Assembly (NCBI RefSeq): GCF_014654895.1
Contig: NZ_BNBE01000001.1
Span: 1,736,001-1,800,000 of the forward strand
Direction of reading: 5' to 3'
DNA from: Streptomyces filamentosus
Lineage (GTDB): Bacteria; Actinomycetota; Actinomycetes; Streptomycetales; Streptomycetaceae
Length of the DNA: 64,000 nt
Each line of letters starts with the position of its first letter. Within the stretch, counting starts at the first letter, position 1. The position numbers were made by a program, and so were the translations under genes. The notes beneath the pieces are model-generated. The model was not told the DNA's origin, did not search any database, and saw only the letters and a list, made by a program, of their open reading frames with translations. Below are positions 1 through 7,751 of the stretch, in pieces.

Positions 1-79
1 GGAAAGTTCCGGGAGAGCCGGAGGGGGAAGGGGGCGCCGGGGCCCCGGAGGCCGGGTCCGCGAGGCCCGGGAGCCGGGT

Positions 80-119
80 CCCCGCGCCCCCGGCCCCCCC
101 TGCGGCCGGGGGCGCGGGG
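80..119. terminator. GC-rich hairpin, likely terminator of a gene left of the window
   Basis: Inverted repeat of 16 bp: CCCCGCGCCCCCGGCC (80-95) pairs with 104-119 around an 8-nt loop. No T-tract follows, as is usual in Streptomyces. It lies upstream of the first gene and most likely ends a transcript entering from the left. Apart from this hairpin, positions 1-172 hold nothing I recognise. Confidence 0.6.
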
Positions 120-185
120 GTCCCCCGTACGGCCGCCACCTCGGCGTTCGCGGGTTGGCCGGGTCCCTCCCGTACCCTCGGTGCC

Positions 186-623
186 ATGTCGCTCTACGCC
201 GCCTACGCCGGCAACCTCGACGCGCGGCTGATGAGCCGCCGCGCCCCGCACTCCCCCCTGCGCGGCACCGGCTGGCTGAACGGCTGGCGGCTCACCTTCG
301 GCGGGGAGCAGATGGGCTGGGAGGGGGCGCTCGCCACCCTCGTCGAGGCCCCCCGCCAGCAGGTCTTCGTGGCCCTCTACGACATCGCCCCGATGGACGA
401 GGACTCCATGGACCGCTGGGAGGGCGTCGGGCTCGACATCTACCGGCGGATGCGGGTCCGGGTGCACACCCTCGACGGCGACGAGCCCGCCTGGGTGTAC
501 GTGCTCAACGCCTACGAGGGCGGCCTGCCGTCCGCCCGCTACCTCGGCGAGGTCGCCGACGCGGCCGAGTCCGCGGGAGCTCCGCACGACTACGTCATGG
601 AGCTCCGCAAGCGGCCCTGCTGA
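186..623 (+). CDS. gamma-glutamylcyclotransferase-like protein
   Basis: 145-residue cytosolic protein of the gamma-glutamylcyclotransferase/AIG2-like fold. The N-terminal YAAYAGNL segment corresponds to the family's substrate-binding Y-x-x-Y-x-S-N-L loop with Ser replaced by Gly. The acidic residue in MDRWEGVG (about residues 79-86) is where the family places its catalytic Glu. The family releases 5-oxoproline from gamma-glutamyl compounds; the true substrate here is unknown. A TACCCT -10 hexamer (173-178) lies 7 nt before the ATG and no Shine-Dalgarno is visible, so the mRNA is probably leaderless. It is followed by a separate, operator-controlled purine nucleoside phosphorylase gene. Family assignment is fairly sure, function is not. 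Confidence 0.75.
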   Translation: MSLYAAYAGNLDARLMSRRAPHSPLRGTGWLNGWRLTFGGEQMGWEGALATLVEAPRQQVFVALYDIAPMDEDSMDRWEGVGLDIYRRMRVRVHTLDGDEPAWVYVLNAYEGGLPSARYLGEVADAAESAGAPHDYVMELRKRPC

Positions 624-689
624 AAGCGGGACGGCGGCGGATTCGTCGGAAACGACAAGACAACGATCGCATGTCCGTCCGCACTGTCA

Positions 690-703
690 TCTACGCGCGT
701 AGG
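690..703. promoter_or_regulatory. predicted nucleoside-regulon operator upstream of punA
   Basis: TCTACGCGCGTAGG contains the perfect 12-bp palindrome CTACGCGCGTAG at 691-702. The same or nearly the same site lies before deoC, add, deoA, the nucleoside ABC transporter and its lipoprotein. A TAGGCT -10 candidate lies downstream at 715-720, so the operator would overlap the -35 region and act by repression. The regulator is not in the window. Confidence 0.75.
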
Positions 704-786
704 AATTCTCCGGCTAGGCTTCTTCGGACACGAATTCCGTCCGGGGACACCCCCCTCGGACCCCCTCCCCGAGGCGAGAAGAGCCA

Positions 787-1590
787 GTGAACGCTACTGC
801 CACCCCGTACGAGGCCGCCGAGGCCGCGGCCGCGCGCCTGCGCGAGCTCACCGGAGTCGAGACCCACGACGTCGCCCTGGTCATGGGCTCCGGCTGGGCC
901 CCGGCCGTCGACGCCCTGGGCGCCCCCGAGGCCGAGTTCCCGGTGACCGACCTCCCCGGCTTCCCGCCGCCGGCCGTCGAGGGCCACGGCGGCAAGGTCC
1001 GCTCGTACAAGATCGGCGAGAAGCGCGCCCTGGTCTTCCTCGGCCGCACCCACTTCTACGAGGGCCGCGGCGTCGCCGCCGTCGCGCACGGCGTCCGCAC
1101 CGCCGTCGCCGCCGGCGTGAAGACCGTCGTCCTCACCAACGGCTGCGGCGGCCTCCGCGAGGGCATGCGCCCCGGCCAGCCGGTCCTCATCAGCGACCAC
1201 ATCAACCTCACCGCCGCCTCCCCCATCGTCGGCGCGAACTTCGTCGACCTCACCGACCTGTACTCGCCGCGGCTGCGGGCGCTGTGCAAGGAGGTCGACG
1301 AGACGCTGGAGGAGGGCGTGTACGTCCAGTTCCCCGGCCCCCACTACGAGACGCCCGCCGAGATCAACATGGTCCGCGTCATGGGCGGCGACCTCGTCGG
1401 CATGTCCACCGTCCTGGAGGCCATCGCCGCGCGCGAGGCCGGTGCGGAGGTGCTCGGCATCTCGCTCGTCACCAACCTGGCGGCGGGGCTCTCCGGCGAG
1501 CCGCTGAACCACGAGGAGGTCCTCCAGGCGGGGCGCGACTCCGCGGCGCGGATGGGCGAACTGCTGACGCGGGTGCTGGACCGGATCTGA
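787..1590 (+). CDS. punA: purine nucleoside phosphorylase
   Basis: Cytosolic enzyme that phosphorolyses purine (deoxy)nucleosides to the base plus (deoxy)ribose-1-phosphate. At 267 residues it fits the trimeric, mammalian-like class rather than hexameric DeoD. Visible family motifs are the phosphate loop MGSGWAP (about 33-39), [42 protein letters not shown] and LVTNLAAG, the last carrying the Asn that contacts the purine. The GTG start at 787 follows an operator and a leader of roughly 60 nt or more with a weak purine-rich stretch (GAGGCGAGA). The product ribose-1-phosphate is the natural substrate of the mutase encoded next. I am confident of the function. Confidence 0.93.
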   Translation: MNATATPYEAAEAAAARLRELTGVETHDVALVMGSGWAPAVDALGAPEAEFPVTDLPGFPPPAVEGHGGKVRSYKIGEKRALVFLGRTHFYEGRGVAAVAHGVRTAVAAGVKTVVLTNGCGGLREGMRPGQPVLISDHINLTAASPIVGANFVDLTDLYSPRLRALCKEVDETLEEGVYVQFPGPHYETPAEINMVRVMGGDLVGMSTVLEAIAAREAGAEVLGISLVTNLAAGLSGEPLNHEEVLQAGRDSAARMGELLTRVLDRI

Positions 1591-1596
1591 CGCGCC

Positions 1597-1652
1597 GGGG
1601 CGGGCGCGGGGAGGCCGGACCGCCGCGCGGGGCCTCTCCCCCGCCCCGCCCC
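1597..1652. terminator. imperfect GC-rich hairpin after punA
   Basis: GGGGCGGGCGCGGGGAGGCC (1597-1616) pairs imperfectly with GGCCTCTCCCCCGCCCCGCC (from 1631). It lies just after the punA stop and probably attenuates or ends the transcript. The rest of the 1591-1775 gap shows no palindromic operator. Confidence 0.5.
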
Positions 1653-1775
1653 TTCCCGGAACCGGGGCTCCGCCCCGTTACGCGCCCCCTCCTCCCGGGG
1701 AGAAGGAACGGACCCGCTCGAATCCCGTCGTACATCGAGCCGCACACCGAGTCGTACACCGAAAGGCACACCACC

Positions 1776-3428
1776 GTGACGCAGGACGATCTCCTCGCCC
1801 GGGCCCAGGCCTGGCTCGCCGAGGACCCCGACAGCGAGACCCGCGACGAACTGGCCGCGCTGATCGAGAGCGGGGACCGGGCGGCGCTGGCCGCGCGGTT
1901 CGCCGGGACGCTGCAGTTCGGCACCGCGGGGCTCCGCGGGGAGCTGGGCGCGGGGCCGATGCGGATGAACCGGGCCGTGGTGATCCGGGCCGCCGCGGGT
2001 CTCGCCGCGTACCTGAAGGCGCAGGGGCAGACCGGCGGGCTGGTCGTCATCGGGTACGACGCCCGCTACAAGTCCGAGGACTTCGCCCGGGACACCGCCG
2101 CCGTGATGACGGGCGCCGGGCTGCGCGCCGCGCTGCTGCCCCGGCCGCTGCCGACGCCGGTCCTGGCGTACGCCATAAGGCACCTGGGGGCCGTCGCGGG
2201 CGTCGAGGTGACCGCGAGCCACAACCCGCCGCGGGACAACGGCTACAAGGTGTACCTGGGCGACGGTTCGCAGATCGTGCCGCCGGCCGACGCCGGGATC
2301 GCGGCCGAGATCGACGCGGTGCGGGCGCTGGCGGACGTGCCCCGGCCCGAGGACGGCTGGGAGGTGCTCGGCGAGGAGGTCCTGGAGGCGTACCTGGCCC
2401 GTACGGACGCCGTCCTGACGCCCGGCTCGGCGCGCGGCGCGCGGACCGTCTACACGGCGATGCACGGCGTCGGGAAGGACGTCCTGACGGCGGCCTTCGC
2501 CCGGCACGGCTTCCCGCCGCCCGCGCTGGTCGCGGCGCAGGCGGAGCCGGACCCGGCGTTCCCGACCGTGGCCTTCCCGAACCCGGAGGAGCCGGGGGCC
2601 ATGGACCTGGCCTTCGAGGCGGCCCGGGCGGTGGACCCCGATCTGGTCATCGCCAACGACCCGGACGCCGACCGCTGCGCCGTGGCCGTGCCGGACGCCT
2701 CCGCCGAGGGCGGCTGGCGGATGCTGCGCGGCGACGAGGTGGGCGCGCTGCTCGCCGCGCACCTGGTGCACAAGGGCGCGCGGGGCGTCTTCGCCGAGTC
2801 GATCGTCTCGTCCTCGCTGCTCGGGCGGATCGCCGAGGCGGCCGGCGTGGGGTACGAGGAGACGCTGACCGGCTTCAAGTGGATCGCCCGCGTCGAGGGG
2901 CTGCGGTACGGGTACGAGGAGGCGCTCGGCTACTGCGTGGACCCGGAGGGCGTCCGCGACAAGGACGGCATCACGGCGGCGCTGCTCGTCGCCGAGCTGG
3001 CCTCGGAGCTGAAGGAGCGGGGCCGGACGCTGACGGACCTGCTCGACGACCTGGCGGTGGAGCACGGGCTGCACGCCACGGACCAGCTGTCGGTGCGGGT
3101 GGAGGACCTCGGGATCATCGCGGCCGCGATGGCCGCGCTGCGCGAGAAGCCCCCGGTGCGGCTCGCGGGGCTGACCGTGGTCTCGGCGGAGGACCTGACG
3201 AAGGGCACGGAGTCGCTGCCGCCGACGGACGGGCTGCGCTACCACCTGGACGGCGACTACAGGGCCCGGGTGATCGTCCGCCCGTCGGGCACGGAGCCGA
3301 AGCTGAAGTGCTACCTGGAGGTCGTGGTCCCGGTCGCCGACGCGAGCGGCCTGGCGGCGGCCCGGGCGACCGGCGCCGAGGTGCTGGGCGCGCTGAAGGC
3401 GGACCTGGCGGCGGCCGCGGGGCTGTAG
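1776..3428 (+). CDS. phosphohexomutase-family enzyme, likely phosphopentomutase
   Basis: 550-residue alpha-D-phosphohexomutase with the full set of family motifs. These are the active-site serine loop TASHNPPRDNGYK (about 148-160), the metal loop NDPDADRC, the sugar loop YEEALGYCVDP and the phosphate loop RPSGTEPK near the C-terminus. Databases usually call such proteins phosphomannomutase. Its size and its neighbour punA fit the PGM2-like subgroup, which interconverts (deoxy)ribose-1- and 5-phosphate; that role is inference. The open frame extends far upstream, but GTG 1776 is chosen because AAAGG (1762-1766) sits 9 nt before it and the protein then begins like its family. It runs convergent to pstB. 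Confidence 0.88.
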   Translation: MTQDDLLARAQAWLAEDPDSETRDELAALIESGDRAALAARFAGTLQFGTAGLRGELGAGPMRMNRAVVIRAAAGLAAYLKAQGQTGGLVVIGYDARYKSEDFARDTAAVMTGAGLRAALLPRPLPTPVLAYAIRHLGAVAGVEVTASHNPPRDNGYKVYLGDGSQIVPPADAGIAAEIDAVRALADVPRPEDGWEVLGEEVLEAYLARTDAVLTPGSARGARTVYTAMHGVGKDVLTAAFARHGFPPPALVAAQAEPDPAFPTVAFPNPEEPGAMDLAFEAARAVDPDLVIANDPDADRCAVAVPDASAEGGWRMLRGDEVGALLAAHLVHKGARGVFAESIVSSSLLGRIAEAAGVGYEETLTGFKWIARVEGLRYGYEEALGYCVDPEGVRDKDGITAALLVAELASELKERGRTLTDLLDDLAVEHGLHATDQLSVRVEDLGIIAAAMAALREKPPVRLAGLTVVSAEDLTKGTESLPPTDGLRYHLDGDYRARVIVRPSGTEPKLKCYLEVVVPVADASGLAAARATGAEVLGALKADLAAAAGL

Positions 3429-3450
3429 GCCGCGTCTTCGGCAGGGTGGG

Positions 3451-3492
3451 GCGCGAGGGCCGGTGCGGGTGTTCCCGCACCGGCCCTCGCGC
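3451..3492. terminator. bidirectional terminator between mutase and pstB
   Basis: Perfect 19-bp stem: GCGCGAGGGCCGGTGCGGG (3451-3469), a 4-nt loop and its complement at 3474-3492. It sits in the 79-bp gap between two convergent genes and serves both strands. Confidence 0.9.
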
Positions 3493-3507
3493 GCTCCGTC
3501 CCGCGCC

Positions 3508-4371
3508 TCAGCCGAAGCGGCCGTTGACGTAGTCCGCGGTGCGGGGGTCGGTGGGCGCGCCGAACATCGTCTCCGTGGGGCCGTGTTCGACGATCGCGCC
3601 GGGCGTGCCCTGTTCGGCGAGGAAGAAGGCGCAGGAGTCGGAGACCCGGGCGGCCTGCTGCATGTTGTGGGTGACGATCACGATCGTCACCTCGGACTTC
3701 AGCTCGGCGATGGTCTCCTCGACGCGCCGGGTGGAGGTCGGGTCGAGGGCCGAGCAGGGCTCGTCCATGAGGAGGACCCGGGGGCGGACGGCGAGCGCGC
3801 GGGCGATGCAGAGGCGCTGCTGCTGGCCGCCGGAGAGGGCGCCGCCGGGCTGCCGGAGCCGGTCCTTGACCTCGTTCCAGAGGCCGGCGCGGGTCAGGCA
3901 CTCCTCGACGAGGGCGTCCTTCTCCTCGCGGCCGGCCCGGACGCCGCCGAGCTTGAGGCCGGCGAGGACGTTCTCGTGGAGGGACATCGCGGGGAAGGGG
4001 TTGGGCTTCTGGAAGACCATGCCGATCTCGCGGCGGGCGTGGGTGATGCGGCGGCCCCGGTCGTAGATGTCGGAGCCGTCGAGGAGAACCCTGCCGGACA
4101 GGGCCGCGGAGCCGATGAGTTCGTGCATCCGGTTGAGGATGCGGAGGAAGGTGGACTTGCCGCAGCCGGAGGGGCCGATGAGGGCGGTCACCTCGCGGGC
4201 GGGCATGGCGAGCGAGACCCGGTCGAGGACCTTGCGGTCGCCGAACCAGGCGGAGACGGCCTCGGCTTCGAGCGCGCCCGCACGGGTGGCGGCGGCCGGT
4301 TCCGCCGGGTCCGGGCCGGGTTTTCCGCCGGGGACGGGCGGCAGGGTGACGGTGTCGGCGAGGTCGGTCAC
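3508..4371 (-). CDS. pstB: phosphate-type ABC transporter ATP-binding protein
   Basis: 287-residue ABC ATPase of the Pst type. Walker [10 protein letters not shown] lies at about 66-74, the Q-loop is in [10 protein letters not shown], the signature is LSGGQQQR, Walker B is VLLMDEP and the switch His is in IVTHNMQQA. The N-terminal 35 residues are Pro/Ala-rich and longer than usual. It energises uptake through PstC/PstA at the cytoplasmic face. Start GTG 4371 lies 22 nt after the stop of the sortase-like gene, making pstB the last gene of an eight-gene minus-strand operon. This differs from the common pstSCAB order, because four envelope genes separate the permeases from the ATPase. Phosphate is the expected substrate by family; a different oxyanion is possible. 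Confidence 0.9.
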   Translation of the reverse strand: MTDLADTVTLPPVPGGKPGPDPAEPAAATRAGALEAEAVSAWFGDRKVLDRVSLAMPAREVTALIGPSGCGKSTFLRILNRMHELIGSAALSGRVLLDGSDIYDRGRRITHARREIGMVFQKPNPFPAMSLHENVLAGLKLGGVRAGREEKDALVEECLTRAGLWNEVKDRLRQPGGALSGGQQQRLCIARALAVRPRVLLMDEPCSALDPTSTRRVEETIAELKSEVTIVIVTHNMQQAARVSDSCAFFLAEQGTPGAIVEHGPTETMFGAPTDPRTADYVNGRFG

Positions 4372-4393
4372 GTTGTCATCAACTCCACGCTTT

Positions 4394-5269
4394 TCAGAGG
4401 AGGTTGGGGAGGAGCCGGGTGAGTTCGCCGGAGACGAGGACGCCGAGCGCGAGGAGCACGGGGACGGCGGCGACCCAGGTCTGGCGCCGTCCCCAGCGGC
4501 GGCGGGCGGCGACGGTGAGGAGGGCGGCGAGGAGGAGGGCCTGGGCGCCGAGGAAGACGTTCGGCCAGGCGGCGGGGTCCCCGGCGAGGGCCTTCTCGGC
4601 GCCGGTGATCCAGCCGGGCCGCAGCGGGCGTTCGGGGCTGGGCCGCACGTCGGAGAGGAGCTTCGCGTCGACGAAGAGGAAGTTCTCCGGGGTGTACGCG
4701 CCGCCGCTCGCCGTGACCAGGGTCAGCCGGCCCTCGCCCGCGCCGGGTGCGGCGAGGGTCGGGTCGCCGGGGCGCCGGACGCCCACCACCTCGTACACCG
4801 CCTCTCCCTGACCGGTCGTCACCTCGACGCGGGCGCCGGCCGGCAGCCGGTGCAGGTCGTTGAAGGGGCTGCCGTAGCCCCACTGGCGGCCCATGACCAC
4901 GGCCTGCCCGGCCTGGCCGGGCAGGGGGGTGTCCCGGCGATGGCCGGGCCCGGACATGAGGACCTGCGAGGTGGTGCCCTCGGCGACGACCTCGCGCAGG
5001 CCGAGGACGGGGATGCACAGGAGGGCGACGGGGGCGCCGAGGGCGACCGCCTTGCCGTCGTAGGTCGTCTGCCCCACCGGCGCGGTGCCGAGGGCGAGTT
5101 GCTCGCGCAGTTCGTCGTAGGCGGTGGACTGGTCGCGGGCGTGCTGGAGGTGGCCGACGACGGTGAGGTTCGCGGCGAAGCCGATGAGGAGCGCGGCGAG
5201 GACGCACAGCGCCGCCCCGGCCAGGCCGAGCCCGGCGCGGGGGGCGGCTGGTGCCGGTGCGGTGGTCAC
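4394..5269 (-). CDS. sortase-fold membrane protein lacking catalytic residues
   Basis: 291 residues. One N-terminal membrane segment (about 13-35) is followed by an extracytoplasmic domain with the sortase E/D outline: [16 protein letters not shown], then [20 protein letters not shown], then [10 protein letters not shown]. Two hydrophobic segments lie near the C-terminus. Active sortases have AGHR, TLxTC and a late Arg. Here these positions read MGRQ, TLVTA and an Arg-less segment, so His, Cys and Arg all appear lost. Start GTG 5269 overlaps the previous stop as GTGA, indicating translational coupling to the LAATG protein. A structural or chaperone role in placing the transporter's surface proteins is inference. 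Confidence 0.75.
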   Translation of the reverse strand: MTTAPAPAAPRAGLGLAGAALCVLAALLIGFAANLTVVGHLQHARDQSTAYDELREQLALGTAPVGQTTYDGKAVALGAPVALLCIPVLGLREVVAEGTTSQVLMSGPGHRRDTPLPGQAGQAVVMGRQWGYGSPFNDLHRLPAGARVEVTTGQGEAVYEVVGVRRPGDPTLAAPGAGEGRLTLVTASGGAYTPENFLFVDAKLLSDVRPSPERPLRPGWITGAEKALAGDPAAWPNVFLGAQALLLAALLTVAARRRWGRRQTWVAAVPVLLALGVLVSGELTRLLPNLL

Positions 5270-6540
5270 GGCCGGGCGCCCGCCCCGCGGCGGCGGACCG
5301 TGAGGACGGTGGCTGCGCCGAGCAGGCAGAGCCCGAGCGCCCCGAGCGCGGCGGAGGCGGCGGAGGCCGCTCCGGTGGCGGCGAGGGTGCCGCCGGAGCC
5401 GCCCTGCGGGGAGGTGCCGCCGGAGCCCGTGCCCGTACCGGATCCGGAGCCCGTGCCGGAGCCCGTGTCGCCGCCGGAGCCCGAGCCGGAGCCGGAGTCG
5501 CCGCCCGAGCCGGAGCCGGACGCGTCGCCGGTGCCGGTCGAGGTGGGCGTGGGGGTGGCGGTGCCGGTGGCGGTCGGGGTGCCGGCCGTGTCCGTGGGGG
5601 TGGGCTCGCCGGTCGGGTCGTCCGTCGGGTCGTCGGTGGGCGTGCCGCTCGGGGTGTCCGTGGGCGTCGGGCCGGTGGTCCGCGTGGAGGTGGGGGTCGG
5701 CGTCGGCGTCGGGGTGCCCGTGGGGACCGGCACCGGGTAGAACTCGGCGACCTGCCGGGCGGGGGTGTACGCGGCCGGGTCGGCGGGCGTGAACTGCGCG
5801 AGGACGGGCATCGGCGCGGTGAGCGAGTCGTGCATGGTGACGGCGAGTTCCGCCCTCCCGTCGGCGAGGTCCTTCGTGCCGAGCTCGACGATCTCGTCGT
5901 CGACGAGGGTGAAGAAGGCGACCGTTCCGGTGGCGGTGGCCGGCTGGACGGCGGCCTTCACCGTGAAGGGGAGGCCGACGGGCGGCTGGGCGACGTCGGA
6001 GCTGACCACCAGGTTGGTGGCCTGCTGGGCGACGGCGGCCCAGTTCTCCCCGGTGACCTCGATCATCAGGGAGAAGTACGCGTCCCGGGTCTCGGAGGTC
6101 GCCGTCTCGCAGGCGAGCCGCAGCTCGTAGCGGCCGTCCAGGGGCCCGGAGGGCACGAGTTCGCGCAGCCGGTCCTGGAGCGTGGCGTGGCCGGCCCCGG
6201 TGACGGGCGCGCCCGACACCGGGGTGGTGCCGAGGGGGCCGCCGGGGACGACCTCGCCGATCGGTGCGGTGAGGGTCGGGTCGCCGGGGTTGACCAGGAC
6301 GAGGACGCCCTTGGTGTACGGCTCGTCCGCCGACGCGGGCGCGGGGCAGGGCCCGTCGGCCGTGACGGAGGCCAGGCCGGCCGCGACGGTCCCCGAGGAC
6401 GGGGTGGCCGCGAAGGAGCCGTGCCGGGTGACGGCGGCGGCGGACGTCGAGAGGGCGAGGACGAGCGCCAGGCTGCCGCAGAGGAGGGCGAGGGCCGTGA
6501 GCAGGGCCACGGGAGATCTGAGGGGTGCTGCCGGGTTCAT
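5266..6540 (-). CDS. secreted protein with LAATG-type cell-wall sorting signal
   Basis: 424 residues. It has an N-terminal signal segment (about 10-35), a folded domain to about residue 270 with Ig/beta-sandwich-like sequence (LPFTVKAAVQPATATGTVAF), then a long Pro/Thr/Ser/Gly/Asp low-complexity stalk. The end is a classical sorting signal: LAATG, a hydrophobic stretch and [10 protein letters not shown]. It should be displayed at the cell surface beside the transporter. It lies between the third binding protein and the sortase-fold gene, whose GTG start overlaps its stop. Function is unknown; its position suggests it supports substrate capture or assembly of the Pst-type complex. Confidence 0.75.
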   Translation of the reverse strand: MNPAAPLRSPVALLTALALLCGSLALVLALSTSAAAVTRHGSFAATPSSGTVAAGLASVTADGPCPAPASADEPYTKGVLVLVNPGDPTLTAPIGEVVPGGPLGTTPVSGAPVTGAGHATLQDRLRELVPSGPLDGRYELRLACETATSETRDAYFSLMIEVTGENWAAVAQQATNLVVSSDVAQPPVGLPFTVKAAVQPATATGTVAFFTLVDDEIVELGTKDLADGRAELAVTMHDSLTAPMPVLAQFTPADPAAYTPARQVAEFYPVPVPTGTPTPTPTPTSTRTTGPTPTDTPSGTPTDDPTDDPTGEPTPTDTAGTPTATGTATPTPTSTGTGDASGSGSGGDSGSGSGSGGDTGSGTGSGSGTGTGSGGTSPQGGSGGTLAATGAASAASAALGALGLCLLGAATVLTVRRRGAGARP

Positions 6541-6645
6541 GGGTGGTGTTCCTCCGGGGCGGACGGCGGGAGAGGGGACGGGTACGCCGGGGGGCCGGGC
6601 ACCACGGGGGTGCCCGGCCGGCGTGCGGTCAGGGGAGGGTGCTGA

Positions 6646-7620
6646 TCAGCGCTCGCCCTTGAGGGTGGTGGTGCCGCAGTTGGCGCCGAGGGTGCCGAAG
6701 CCGTGGTTGGCGATCGTGGTGGCGGCGGCGCAGACCTTGGAGGTGGAGCCGACGAAGGTGGACGCGACGGTCGCGTTCGTCAGCTTCGGGGTCGGGACGA
6801 CGTTGTAGACGTCACGGGTGAAGGGGAAGGACAGGTTGAGCGTCTTGTCGGCGTTGCGCGGGGCGACGGAGGCGACGGAGCCGAGGACGGCGGCGCCGCG
6901 GCGGTCGGTGACGACGGCCTTCTCCTGGGCGGTGTACTGGGCGACCGAGTACGGGGCGATGTCACCGGCGGTGTCGAGGACGGTGCCGTCGTTCTCCTGG
7001 ACGCCCTGCGTGACGCAGGAGCCCGGGGTGGTCACGCCGATGGAGGAGAGGAAGTACTGCCGGGTGCCGGAGTTGGCCTGGGGCAGGAGGGGCGTGAGGG
7101 CCACGCCGTTGAGGGTGGTGAGGTTGCACTCGTAGACGTCCTTCAGCTGGGCCGCCGTCAGGTTGGCCGGCAGGGCGCTGTCGGAGCGCTTCACCCAGGA
7201 CACCGCGTCCTTGGCGAAGGGGATCCAGGTCAGGTCCGTGGAGGTGGTGTCGACCGGGCCGCGCGAGGAGCGGGCGAAGTCGAGGCAGCCGGAGTTGGTG
7301 TCCACCGCGTTGCGGAGGGCGTCGATGCCGGCCGAGGAGCCGTTCGGGCGGTTGATGACACAGCCGGTGGTCTTGGTCTTGATCGTGGCCGTGCCCGTGG
7401 CGTTCCAGGAGGCGATGATCTTCTGGTTGAAGGCGTTGACGACGACGTCGCCGAGGCCGTTCAGGACGTCCTGGGTCGTGTCCGAGCCGACACCCGCGAG
7501 GGTGCGGTACTGGGTGACCGGGTTGGGGTCGGCCTGGGCCGCCGGGGCGAGGACGGCACCGAGACCGAGGGCGGCCACAGCGAGAGCGGCACCGGTACGA
7601 GCGCGGGACTTGACGTTCAC
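6646..7620 (-). CDS. secreted phosphate-binding-like protein (third of the operon)
   Basis: 324 residues. A Sec signal peptide (residues 1 to about 31, ending APAAQA) precedes a periplasmic-binding-protein-II domain. Phosphate-binding-like loops are visible: GVGSDTTQDVLNG near the N-terminus and FARSSRGPV in the middle. Unlike the other two binding proteins it has no C-terminal membrane segment, so it is freely secreted. GTG 7620 is chosen because GGAGGAG lies just upstream and the signal peptide begins there. The 131-nt gap before it carries a strong hairpin, so its expression may be uncoupled from the upstream genes. Ligand is inferred only from family and operon. Confidence 0.8.
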   Translation of the reverse strand: MNVKSRARTGAALAVAALGLGAVLAPAAQADPNPVTQYRTLAGVGSDTTQDVLNGLGDVVVNAFNQKIIASWNATGTATIKTKTTGCVINRPNGSSAGIDALRNAVDTNSGCLDFARSSRGPVDTTSTDLTWIPFAKDAVSWVKRSDSALPANLTAAQLKDVYECNLTTLNGVALTPLLPQANSGTRQYFLSSIGVTTPGSCVTQGVQENDGTVLDTAGDIAPYSVAQYTAQEKAVVTDRRGAAVLGSVASVAPRNADKTLNLSFPFTRDVYNVVPTPKLTNATVASTFVGSTSKVCAAATTIANHGFGTLGANCGTTTLKGER

Positions 7621-7686
7621 TTCTGCTCCTCCGTGGAAACGGATTTCATGGAATGGACGCACAAGCAGGATCCGGATTCTCATTTT

Positions 7687-7710
7687 CCGGCCGGTCCGTC
7701 GACCGGCCGG
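7687..7710. terminator. intra-operon hairpin between two binding-protein genes
   Basis: CCGGCCGGTC (7687-7696), a 4-nt loop and GACCGGCCGG (7701-7710) form a perfect 10-bp stem in the 131-bp gap. No U-tract follows on the minus strand. It may act as a partial terminator or as an mRNA-stabilising structure. Confidence 0.5.
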
Positions 7711-7751
7711 GGACAACAATTCCGTAAGGGCGGATCCGGGGACCACCACGT

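Noticed and set aside
1284..1775. Upstream extension of the mutase frame into punA
   Set aside because: The extension is Arg/Gly-rich shadow sequence, and a good ribosome-binding site precedes GTG 1776.
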